The position numbers and the translations under genes were made by a program. From Pseudogymnoascus destructans (Eukaryota > Ascomycota > Leotiomycetes > Thelebolales > Thelebolaceae): a stretch of DNA of 64,000 nt. Location: contig NW_020167525.1 of assembly GCF_001641265.1 (NCBI RefSeq), positions 536,501 through 600,500 on the forward strand. The letters run 5' to 3'. Below, piece after piece: positions 18,802-29,356 of the stretch (position 1 is its first letter; the number at the start of each line of letters is the position of its first letter). The notes beneath the pieces are model-generated. The model made no database searches, was not told the DNA's origin, and worked only from the letters and a program-made list of their open reading frames with translations.

Positions 18802-19840
18802 ATGCTCCTCTTCCGATGCGCCCAGCAGGCGCGCCTCTTGCCCTCGCGACTCCCCGCATCCTCACACCTCCGAATCCGAGACCAATGGGAAGCCCTTGCC
18901 TGCACACCCAACTCTCCAACAATCCGCCTCCTGACGACTAAACCCACGACTAACCCTACAACCAAACCCACAACCAAACCTACCACAAAGACCAGCTCCC
19001 CTCCCCTCCCCTCCAAGCCGCCCACCGGCAAGCCGAGTCCGTCCTCCCCAGCACCTCCCCGGAAGCACCCAGAGTTAACACTTAACTGCAGTCTACCCTG
19101 TCCGTCTCCCCATTTACCACGCCGGCACGGCACCGACAGTGATCGTAGGCTTTATGAGAGTCAGTAGCATCATTTCAGTTTCCCTACCCGTGCCATTCCT
19201 GCTGTTTGGCCACACAGAAGTAGCCTCGACATTCCTGACTGGTAAGCTCCCCACCCCTCACACGCCAATATCCCCCGCGTGAGATCCTAAGCGGCTTGTC
19301 CTTCCCCTACTCCCATCTTTCAAGCTCCCCCTACCCATCTTCCAAGCTAAACCTCTCACAGCTGCCGTTGCCTTTATAATCTCGTCCTACGTATGTGCCC
19401 CTCGTGTCGTCGCAATGTACCTCCACCTCCCCTCCTACACGCGCTACTCCCCCGAGCTGCTCAACCGGTACGTCGCCTCCCTCCCCAAAACCGCCGAGGT
19501 CGACATCAAGACCATCAATGCGGCCGGGATACCACAGACCACAACGCTCGCGGTAGGGGATCTCGCAGCGGTGGACGGCTTTCGGCTGAATGCCGTGAAC
19601 TTCTGCAGGGTGGGATTGGCGGGGAAGCGGCCGTGGTGGGTGGGCAAGGGGTTTTGGGCCGGGAGGGGGGCATGGGAGTTTGCGGTTAGTGAGATGGGAC
19701 CTGAGAAGGGGCTGAAGATGGCGTGGGTGTGGGATGCGATTGCAGAGAAGGTTAAGCAGGGGAAGTTTGGGGGTGCGGCGGCGCCTAGGGTGGGCGAGGT
19801 GGTTCAGGCAACGGCGGTTGGGCCAAAGAAGAAGCTGTGA
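18802..19840 (+). CDS. Predicted mitochondrial two-helix membrane protein (TMEM70-like?)
   Basis: Exons are 18802-19036, 19092-19241 and 19362-19840, with introns of 55 and 120 bp. The splice phases agree and give 287 residues. The N-terminus is Arg-rich with few acidic residues, a typical mitochondrial presequence, followed by a Thr/Pro/Lys repeat (TKPTTNPTTKPTTKPTT). Two hydrophobic segments (about residues 93-118 and 127-148) are preceded by the motif IYHAGTAPTVIVGFMRV. A soluble C-terminal domain of about 130 residues ends in basic residues. The motif before the helical hairpin recalls TMEM70/TMEM223-type proteins, which aid respiratory complex assembly. That match is from memory and tentative. 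Confidence 0.65.
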
Positions 19841-20088
19841 TATACCCAGAGAGAAATAAATAGAGCATGCCACGTAAGGTAAGATAGATGGAAAGATAGC
19901 GCCATGTATTACAATGTAGAATTAGCTTCCAAACCGCATCTACCAATCCAACAAGGTCTATCCACCTATGAAGCACACATAGCTATAGCCCAAATACCCC
20001 AAACAAGACAATAAATCAGCTACCTAATCCCAGCCAACTCTGTCCAAATCCACGCCACACACTCCACGTCACTACATCCTCCCCACGC

Positions 20089-23000
20089 TCAAATCCCCGC
20101 AATAGCCTTCATCAACACCTCAACCCCCCTCTCCGCTCCCTCTCCCAACACCCCCCCCTTCAGCATCCACGCAATATCACTCTGCCACCCAAGCGGGACA
20201 TACGTCCCCCTCTTCGCCACCTCCAGCCCCACCGTCAACCGACTCGTGTGCTCCCACTCCTTCGCCGCAACCTCCGCACGCTCCACCACCTTGCGCGGAA
20301 TCCCACACATGCTCGCGCAGTGCATCCCGAAGCTGCCCTGCGCCACGCCCTCCTCGAGGCGGTACAGGAAGGTGACTCTCCGCTCCGCCTCGTCGACGTT
20401 GATGGCCATGCGGCGTGGCGCGATCTCGGGATGGCCTGCGAATTCGGCGGCGAGGGAGTGGTAGTGCGTGGCGAAGAAGCCGATGGCGCCTACGTGTGTG
20501 GCGACGTGGTGGAGCACTGCCTGCGCGACGGCGACGCCGTCGTAGGAGCTTGTGCCGCGGCCTAGTTCGTCGAGGATGACGAGGGAGCGTGGGGTTGCTT
20601 CGGCGAGAATTTTCTTCGTCTCTGAGAGCTCGAGGAAGAAGGTGGATTGCGCCGCGAAGATGTTGTCGTTTGCACCTAGCCTGGACATGATGCGGTCGAT
20701 CGGGGTGAGCGTGGCGGATTCCGCTGGGACATAGCACCCAATCTGCGCCATGATTGCCGCAATGCATGTCATGCGGAGGATGGTGGATTTGCCGGCTGCG
20801 TTGGCGCCGGTGAGGAGGTTAATGTTTGGCTCGGCGCCGCCGAGGCGGATGGAGTTGGGGATGAAGTCCGTTACGTTGGGGAGGACGCAGGGGTGGCGCA
20901 ATTCGGTGAAGTCGACGATGGTGCGTTCGGTGTCGACGAAGGTGGGGCGGCAGCTGGGGGAGCCGAGGCCAGCGGAGGCACGCGCGAGGGAAATGAGGCA
21001 GTCGAGCTGCGCGATGATGTTCACAGCGGTGAGCCAGGTGGTGTAGCCCTTGTCGAAGCGCTGGAAGAAGCGGCCAGCGGTCGCCTTGACGATTTGGCCG
21101 TGCGTCTCCTGTGCCTCTTGGAGCGCGCGCACGAGAGTTTTGAGCTCGGGGAAGTAGTATCGCTTCTCCGACTTGGTGGAGGAGACCATGGTCCAGTCCT
21201 TGGGAACGGCCTTGGAGTTCTTGACGGGGACCTCGAGCTGGTAGATTTCCTTGCCAACATCTTTGAATTGGACACCCTTGGTGCCGAGCTTTGCTGCCCA
21301 CTCCTTCTTCAGTCCGAATAATTCTTGCTTGATGCCTAGAATGCGGTCCTCGCTATCATCGAAGTCCTCTTCTATCCCACGCTCTGGGACCAGCAGCCTC
21401 TCATCGCGAGCCTTGGTGCGGTCGAACGCCGTCTTCCAGTACTCGAGTGGCCCAACAAGATCAGGCATTCCAGAAATGAGACGGTCGATGATGCCATCAC
21501 CCCCTCCAAATGCACCCAGTATACTCATCGTATACTCGATCTGCTCGAAGCCCTCGAGGACACGGACGAAATCGTCTGGCCTGCACACTCCAGCATGGAT
21601 GCGAGAGATCAAGCGCTCCAGATCAGGCATCCTAGTCATCTGTCCCGTGAACTGCTCCCGGAGCGTACTATCCGCATTGAGCATATCCACAGCGTCGAGG
21701 CGCTCGTTGATCTTCTTCGCATCCGCCAAGGGGTGGCAGACCCACTGGCGGAACATGCGTTTCCCAAACGGCGTGATGCAGCGGTTGAGCATCTTGAAGA
21801 GCGTCCCCGCCTGCCCGCTATCGTAGGTATTGGCAAAGATCTCGAGGTTGATGAGGGTTTGTCCGTCAAGGACCAGGGTGGTCGATTTCTGTATCGGGCT
21901 GTACCAGGCAAAGTTGCGCTGGGAGAGGAGGTCCCGGTCCAGTTTCAAGGATCGGAGGTACTGCACCAGCGCACCGAAGGCGGACATGATGATCTCCTTA
22001 TCCTTCGCCTCCATGAGCGTAGCCGGCCACTCCTCATCTGCGCCTGGCTCCTTGGTGAGGAAGTATCCACTGCAGTCGAGCTCCCTCTTCGTGACATCCG
22101 CGCCCCAAAACTCCTTCCCAGTCTTCAAATAATTCCAAATGGTGGTCGGGCTGGTATTACTCTTCAGAATCCGCAGTGCTTTGACGGAAATACATGACTT
22201 CTCCAGCAACAGCTCCTGCGGCCGCGTCTGCGCCACAAAGGTCTCGAATTTGGTCAGGTCCACGTCGTCGACGAACTCGGACAGGAAGAACTGCCCCGTT
22301 GCCGTGTCGACAAATGCGATGCCAAAAGTCGGCAGATCATCCGCAGTCATCGTCGTCTCCTTGATCGCCACACAGTACGTCGCCATGTCGCCCTCGAGCA
22401 TGCTCCCCTCCACCAGCGTCCCTTTGGTCAGCACGCACGCCAGCTCACGATGAATGATCTTATCGACCTTCTTCGCCTTCGCGCCACCGACGCTGTCCTC
22501 GCGCTCGCGCATCTCCTTCCCGAGCGCCGACTCCATCTGGTCGACTCGTGCAATCTTGTAGCCCTTCGCCACGAACTGGTTGGCCCAGTGGTCGAGCGAG
22601 GACTCGGGCACGCCGACCATGCGCATGTTGACGCGGTCGGTGAGCTTGAGGTCGAACAGCTGGTGGCCAATGGTGGCGTCATTCTCGTAGAGCTCGTAGA
22701 ACTTGCCTTTCTTGAAGAAGACGATGGTGTTCCAGAACTTCTGCTTGATCTGCCAGTACTGCTTCTCGAAGGCGCTGAAGCCCGTCCAGGCGTTTGGCGG
22801 GATGTACACCGTGCGGGGGTCGTAGTCGGGGTGGTCGGGTGGGTTGCGGTCCATGTCGAGGAGATTCGCTAGCCAAGTGTAACGGTGTTCGGGCTCTGAC
22901 TTGCTGGGCTTCTGTTTCTTGGCTAGCTCAGATGATGTTGGCTTTGGCTTGCGAATAATATTCGACGAGCGTGGCTGCAGTGGGTTGGTATCATCGGGGT

Positions 23001-23780
23001 CATACTTCCATCTCTGAGCGCTCGATCCCTGGCTATCCCCCATCTCCACATCATCATCAACAACAGGAGGAGGAAGCGGAGACGGAGCATATGATCGTTT
23101 CCTCGAAGGCGTCTTCGATGGCGATGGCCTCTTCCGCTTCTTCGATTTCGAGGGTGCAGCATCAGAGTCCTCCGAAGCTATAAAGTCGTCCATATCTGGT
23201 AATCAACGTCAGCATCTATCTCCGATCTGAAGGCCCGTCGCAAGGACTCACCATCATCATCGCTCTCCTCATCAACCTCGCCAACAAACACACCCTCATC
23301 ATCATCATCACTCTCAATAACCTTCTTACTCGACTTACTCCTCCTCGCCGCCACAGGCGCCTCATCATCCTCATCATCCTCATCCGGCTCCTCATAGCTC
23401 ACCGGCTTCTTTGCCCTCCTCGACGGACTACTCTGCACAACCGCATTCCTATCCACCCCACCCTGCGAGCTCGGCGGATCAATAACATCACTACTAGCCA
23501 CCGGCGTCCTATCCATCTTCGTCACCCCCCTCCCCACCTTCCCCACCACCTTCCCCGCCGGTGTCCTCGATGAAGCAGGGCCATCGGTCTGTGCACCCTC
23601 CAGCGTCGCGGGGGAACTAGCGTGTTTCTTCAGCAGCGGCAGTCCTGCGGTCGGGGCCTTGGAGAAGAAGCCTAAGATCGATCTCTGGTTCTTGCTTGTC
23701 GAGGGCGCCGCGGAACTGGCCTGTTTCCTGGCCGGGGCGGGGCGCGAGGGGGTGGTGGTTGATTTCTCGGATTTCGCCAT
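20089..23780 (-). CDS. MSH6: DNA mismatch repair protein Msh6
   Basis: Exons are 23780-23252 and 23195-20089, with a 56-bp intron (gtgagt..taccag), 1211 residues. It is the MutS-alpha subunit that pairs with Msh2 and recognises base mismatches and small loops in the nucleus. A PCNA-binding PIP box (QRSILGFFSK) lies near residue 33, followed by a long acidic and basic disordered region. The mismatch-reading Phe-x-Glu is in KFYELYEND (about 344). The ATPase has Walker A TGANAAGKST (about 973), Walker B LVILDELGRGTS and the FFATHYHSL switch. The length and PIP box separate it from Msh2/Msh3. The downstream 24-bp-spaced exon phases join cleanly at Asp-Met-Asp-Asp. Confidence 0.95.
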
Positions 23781-24581
23781 GGTGGGTGGTATTCTGCTTT
23801 GGCTGTATTGAACAGATTAAACAAAGAAAGAAGATCCCATCAACCTCCCGATCTAGAATTGGTAGGGGGAGAAACTGTAAGGTTGAGGATATTACAAAGG
23901 GGGTCCAAAGGGTTGGAGGTCGAGGTTGAAGTTGATATATCAGGGCTGGCCCGTGGACGATTGGACGAACGCGCACTGGACGCGCCAGCAAGGGGGGGAA
24001 TTCGCGTTGTGGTCTGTGCGCAGGCGCTTTTTCAATTTAACGTGCAGTCCGGGCAGTCCGGGCTTGAAGTGCCGGTAGCGATGTACCGAAGTACCAATAT
24101 AGCCAAAATTGAACCCTTTGGAAATCCATATCCACGATAAATGTCATGTAAATCCTCAACTTCATCTTTGAGCTTCGGTATGAGTACTCTATTGCCTAAA
24201 ATATCCTAATCCCCTTGATTTCAGGCTTCCAGGCTTCCTTGCAAACCATACCACCCCACCCATCCTTTGCCACAAAAAGCAGCAACCATAATACACTCAT
24301 AAATGATGCCGTATCCCCCCGCCAATACCTCATCCACTGTCCCATGACAACACCACACCACCCAGCCAGGCCAGCCCAAACACACTCTGGCATCCGCAAA
24401 ACAATAACTCCCGATTACCGCTACAGACAGATGCCAAAAAATACCCACAAGACCAGAGATAATGCCCCCCCTTTCCTTCCCAGAACCTTCATTTTCGCAG
24501 ACAGTAACCACCCCACCCAACCTTCTAGGAGTTGAGTGGGAAAGAAACCCCTTCCCACAGAGAAGAACGAACAACCACCAA
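23781..24581. other. Intergenic, no gene seen
   Basis: This lies between the MSH6 start and the CAF-1 gene 3' end. Short frames only; no repeat or RNA gene was recognised. Confidence 0.5.
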
Positions 24582-27055
24582 TCACCTCTTCAACTCCCCA
24601 ATCAGCGTGGGCGCAATCTTCCTCTTCTTCGGCGCAGGTCCACCATCCCTCTCTCCCTCGTTCTCACCCTCCCCATCCCTTGCCCCAGCAGCATCATCCT
24701 TAGCACTCTCATCCTCACTCACCCCCCCCGCATCCCTCTTCACCCCTCCCGCCACCGCACCACTAACACTACACGCGGCACTCCTCGGCGTCTGCGGCGG
24801 CGTCGTCATATTCACCGCCGGCACGACAAACGAGCCCGCCGTGATGCCCGGCACGCTCCCCGACACGAGAGGGGGATTGCTAACAACCGTTCCGGTAGGG
24901 TAACTCGCGTTCGGCGCGCCGAAGGCGGAGGGCGCGAAGGGGGACTGCGTGGAGATGATGGAGCTTGTCGAGTTTGTGCGCGTGGGCGAGGCGAGACGGC
25001 CTGAGACGGCGGCGGAGGCGGGTTGGGTGGTGGTTGATTCGGAAGGTGGGGGGTTGGAGGGGGTGCGGTGGCGGGATAGGCCAGGGAATGGGGAGGGGGG
25101 GCAGACGGCCGAGGTGGGTGTTGGGATGGGTGTGTTTTGGGAGGAGAGGGAGGTGGGTTGTTGGGCGGAGACGCCGGGTTTTGTGGTGGATGAGTCGGGG
25201 GTGTATGGTTCGCCGAGCTCGGAGGGGGAGAAGGTGAGGGTGGAGCAGAAGCCGTCGGAGGAGGTCATGAGTAGGGTTAGGCCGTCGTTGGACCTGTAAT
25301 TACGGTTAGAGTAGAGTTCAAGGTCTAGGGTAGGAAGGCACATACCAGGTCAAATCTGTAAAGGTTGCACAGTGCAGGTTGCTCACAATACACAGGGGCG
25401 TCTGCTGTTGCGTATCGTACAATAGAACCGAGTCTTGCGTGGCAACAGCATAAACCATGCGATACGGCAGCGAAAACGCCATCGGCGGGCCGGGAGAAAC
25501 CGCCCCAGTTGCCACTTCCAGCTCCTTCGGTGTCGACGTCGGGCCTGAATCGCTAGGGTGTAGGAACGGCGATTTCTGAACCTTAGGCGGCGTATCGGGT
25601 GTAGGAGAAGAGATGACCGGCTCGGGCAAGGCAGGTATGGATTCTTCAGATAAGGATGTGTCGATTGTGATGTTTTTGGTCGTGACGGGTCCCTCTCTTA
25701 TAGTGTAAAATATAGGCGAACACTTGACAGCTACCGACGGCTTCTTGTGTCCCGGAAGATGTGCAATCGGGGGCTTATTGATCCCGCCTCTCGTGTAGAT
25801 ATAGACGGTGTTGATTATCTCGTACGCCGCCCTATGGCCCTCGTTCTCTCCAGGATGAGGGACAGAGTATTGACCAGCCGGAGTAAGCAGGAGACTTCCA
25901 TCTTGAGTGAACGTCAACCGCCGGAAGAACGAGGTAAGTGTCTCATTGGCGTATATATTCGCATTCTTGACTCCCAACCCGTGTCCTGGCTTCGGGGACG
26001 CTTCCATGGGCATAACAGCCGGGAGAGGCATTGACGGAGCCGGCGACGCCGATCTCCGCACCGAGGTGGACGAGCCGAATGAAGATCTCCTACTGTGGCT
26101 GATAGTGCTCGGTGGGTTCATGGGTAGTCCGTGGGCAGTTGGTGTGCTGGGCTCTGACGGCTTTGGCGATTCGGCACCGAGATATGAGGTTTCGTTGGAG
26201 ATCTGAGAGCGGATGCCGATATCTGGGGGAGCAGGCGAGCCTCTTCGCCCAGGGAGGTCGATCTTTGCATGGCTAGCAATCCTGTGGGGTCCCTGTTCCA
26301 AGGTGAAATGCCCATCCTTTGTCCGCAGGCTGTATATATGCACCGATCTATCCGAGGACTGCGTCGCGACGTATTCGTTCAGAGGGTCCCACGCGACGCC
26401 TTGGACGTAGTGGCTGTGCTCGGCGATCTGTCGAACTAATTGGCCTGGTACTTGTCAGCTGTGCACCGTCGACAATGTCACTGGGATATCTACCAGTTTG
26501 GGCATTGTATATTCTCGCAATATTATCCATGCTCCCGATAATGAAGTAGACGCCATCCGGGGACCATGCGAGATCGTATATTTCCGAGCCAGACGACCGG
26601 CACATATGCTTCACGCGCCATGTCTCCTTGTCCTCCAACGCGTCGTCGCCGAACGCGGCTTGGGGATGATGTAATTCGGCGGGGATCCAGAGCAGGACAT
26701 TTCCATCGTCGCCGGCGGAAGCTAGAAGGTCTCCTGCATCTTGTTAGAGTTCTGTTGGGGTGGTAGGAAGCTCGTATTCGTACCTTTGGGGGCAAAACGG
26801 ACGACATTGACTGCTTGGGAGTGCTTGCTAAGCGTCGACAGGTACTCCACGCTCCGCTCCTCGCCATCCGAATCAACCCTCCAGAGCTAGCGGACAGTCA
26901 GCACGACACATCCCCGGGGAGGACGGGGTTCTACATACCCTCACATTGTTATCTCCACCCGCCGTCGCGAGCCTCTTGCCATTGGGCTCGAAGTGGGCAG
27001 AGTAGATCGGGGCGCTGGAGTCGTGCCAGTTGACGATGAGAGGTGCGCTCTTCAT
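24582..27055 (-). CDS. CAC2: Chromatin assembly factor 1 subunit B (Cac2, p60)
   Basis: Five exons: 27055-26939, 26886-26784, 26733-26494, 26444-25346 and 25293-24582. All introns are 49-52 bp with GT..AG and consistent phase, giving 756 residues. It is a WD40 propeller subunit of CAF-1, which deposits H3-H4 behind replication forks. The start MKSAPLIVNWHDSSAPIYS and the blocks GGDNNVRLWRV, SHYVQGVAWDPLNEY and NDGLTLLMTSSDGFCS match the family's most conserved parts. The Ser/Pro-rich C-terminus ends in KKRKIAPTLIG, similar to the conserved tail motif that binds Asf1 in p60. The 4th exon carries a long low-complexity insertion. It is separated by 0.6 kb from retroelement remnants upstream. Confidence 0.93.
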
Positions 27056-27960
27056 GGTGTGGACAGGGCCTCAGCGGCGGTGCATTTGGTATCCCGGGCG
27101 GACCAGCTGCAGCGACGGTGTGCAGTGAGTGCTGCTCTCCTGCTCTCGGGGTTGGTATGTCCCGGGCTTGAGCGCGAGGTGGTGAAGAAGTCTGGTCGGC
27201 GAGGCCGACGTCGTCTCTATGGCTGGCTGGTCTTCCGTGAGGAATCTGAGGTTCCGGATGCCTTCCGTGAGAAGCGATAGCTGGTACGCGGTACGATTGC
27301 CGACGGGGAATAGGGGGCAAGTCTTCGGTTTGTGTAGGATTGGAAGCAGCAGCTGTTGTATGCCGAAGTGCTTCTGCTGTGGATGATCGCGGTGATCGTT
27401 GGACGCGGTTCATAGGCGGGACAATCGGAACATGCGGCCGCTCCATGCCGACTCGAGCTGGGAGCTGGGAGCTGTGTAGGTCGGAGCTGTGAAGCTGTTT
27501 CCCCGCACCCAATCAGAAGCGATGCATAGCGCTCGTTTACGCCGAAACAATTAGAGGGTTTCAGCCCGCAGAACATAACATGATCACATACCGTTGGCAG
27601 TAAGATCTGCACCACCCCGTAGCCCCTGCTCGTCACAATTGCGACCGTAAGTACCTCTCCATAGTAATTTGTATGTAAAGATACATAATTAAGCCATTCT
27701 ATGAAATTATCACTTGTTCGCTCCCACTCGTACTCGTGCGGCCCAAAAGTTTCCACAGGGTCTGTGCACAACAGCCAATTAGATTGTAGGAATCTACCAA
27801 GCACCATGTACTTGTACCCGAGTACACGCGTAGAAACTTGTAAGGATCTTCAAAATGAACAGGGCAGTACGAGGTCACGTTCTCAATCACATACGTGTAG
27901 TAGATCCTGTAGATTACAAAGACTGAACGCTGACCTTCCTCCGAAGGTCCGCGTTCCTAC
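27056..27960. other. CAF-1 gene upstream region, probably LTR-derived on the right
   Basis: 27056-27530 is presumably promoter or leader, with a gagctgg repeat at 27463-27480. From about 27600 to 27960 the minus strand follows a purine-rich tract and reads like a diverged LTR. Its far border could not be fixed. Confidence 0.35.
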
Positions 27961-28050
27961 TATATACAATTATCCCCCCCTTTGAGGCTCAAGCCCCTTT
28001 GAGCCCGAGGATGTCAATTGTGGAAAGTGAGGTTATTGATGGGGGTGGTG
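27961..28050 (-). pseudogene. Ty3 pol tail and polypurine tract, remnant
   Basis: On the minus strand the codons read ILGLKGA-stop, followed by ASKGG and a run of G. This Ile-Leu-Gly-Leu-Lys-Gly ending plus polypurine tract is familiar from fungal Ty3 elements just before the 3' LTR. Only the tail is left. Confidence 0.45.
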
Positions 28051-28310
28051 CTGCTTTGCCGGCCTAACGATTAAGGTATTCCTAGTAGGCGGCAACACTT
28101 CGCCTACGTGTTGTTGTGTTGTTTGTTGTAGGCGCTTCTTCTTCTTCCTCTGAACTTCGCCTACCTACACAACAACACAACCTCTTCCTGTCGTCTTCTG
28201 TTGCGCTCACCTTCTGCTTCCCTTCCGTTGTAAGTACTATTCTCAATGCCCTAGATCCTCATACTGATTGATCTGTAGGCTTCCACACTTCCACCTACAC
28301 CCTCCCCACA
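28051..28310 (+). promoter_or_regulatory. Leader of the interrupted reading frame
   Basis: It contains an inverted pair of aacaacacaac / ttgttgtgttg sequences and a possible leader intron (gtaagt at 28230 to ctgtag near 28279), 30 bp before the ATG. Confidence 0.35.
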
Positions 28311-28407
28311 ATGGCTCCCAAGAAGGATTCCTTCAAGGGCAAGGGTAAGGCCAAGAAGGTCGCCAACCCTCCGCCTGCCCCTCGCGCCAGCCCTGTAGAG
28401 GCTCGCC
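28311..28407 (+). pseudogene. Short basic reading frame split by the Ty3 insertion (left part)
   Basis: An ATG opens 32 codons of a Lys/Pro/Ala-rich protein (MAPKKDSFKGKGKAKK..) that run straight into the Ty3 LTR at 28408. The frame continues at 35137 after the element and its 5-bp duplication (LTEAERLAAIDAMVEKK..). I do not recognise the protein. It could belong to an older transposon in this nest, since a second LTR-like block cuts it again at 35227. Confidence 0.45.
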
Positions 28408-29343
28408 TGTAATGGTGGGTGCACCAGATATGAGAATCTAGCCACCCAAGGAAGGGATGAATTTACTAAGACAACACACTGTCTTAGGAAACAGAGCCAA
28501 AGGGTTGTAGCTTAGACTATTCCACAACGCAGCAATCAGGTGTATGATGTGGTGAAGTGGTTTAGACAAGTTGCAACAAATGTTGAGTCTGAGAACTCAG
28601 GGGTAAGTCAGAGGTTAGCACCTCACTGACTTTTCAAAAACAGAGAATAACAAGATCAATGCTTGGAAGCTTGGAAAAGACGTAGAAGTATGTGCTAGTC
28701 GATTTACTGTATTGTCTGCTTGCCCTTTCTTAAGGAAAGGGCAATCCTATTTATGCCAAAGGAGTGTAGTTCTCTCATTTTCCATGACTTTCCATGACTA
28801 ACCAGGCTTGGTAAATGTATTAGAAATCAAGTGCGACCCACAACTAGCTTGCTAATCATGTAGTGAACGTAAGAGAATCCCATAGAACCATCTCTTGGGT
28901 TCCTAGCCTATAGGAAGTGAAAAGGAGGTCCAAGGTCAGAGTACCTATAGATAAATTATGTCATAACTTAACCAATCTTGTGGGTAACTAAGGAGCGATG
29001 ACGTGTAATGAATCATAGAGGGTTGTAGAAGCTTCTAGAGCTATCGTTCATGTTTCTAGGCCTCTAGTTGGTAGAGATATGCCATGTGGTAGTATTGGCC
29101 CACCCCCTTAAGGAGGAGATTTTCTTAATAACTTGTTCAATGAGTGTCCAAATGATATGCCGTGATGTATGTAGCATAAACAGATGTAGTAGAAGAGTTT
29201 GCAGCAATCGTTGAGTAGTATTGCTTCTGTTGTTGGTGTGATAAGCCAAGATATGTATGGTGACTTGTAGGTTTGAGGAGGAGATTTCTAAGTTTGCTCT
29301 TGAGTTTGATAGCAAACTGAGTGCAACGAATGTCAGTATGACA
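28408..29343 (-). repeat. 3' LTR of the complete Ty3 element
   Basis: In element sense it starts tgtcatactg right after the polypurine tract and ends ccattaca. It matches 34201-35136 base for base where compared, including an 83-codon open frame in both. Confidence 0.95.
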
Positions 29344-29356
29344 TGATCCCCCTTTT
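29344..29356 (-). promoter_or_regulatory. Polypurine tract
   Basis: In element sense the bases aaaagggggatca lie directly before the 3' LTR and overlap the pol stop codon. They prime plus-strand DNA synthesis. Confidence 0.8.

Noticed and set aside
20893..22872. Several plus-strand frames of 140-200 codons over MSH6
   Set aside because: They are shadows of the MSH6 coding strand and show no conserved motif.
27217..27807. 196-codon minus-strand frame upstream of the CAF-1 gene
   Set aside because: It runs from an LTR-like stretch into the gene's leader, with Ser/Arg-rich low-complexity content and no domain.
29064..29315. 83-codon frame in both Ty3 LTRs
   Set aside because: It is identical in the two copies only because the LTRs are identical. 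No domain or expression evidence supports a gene.
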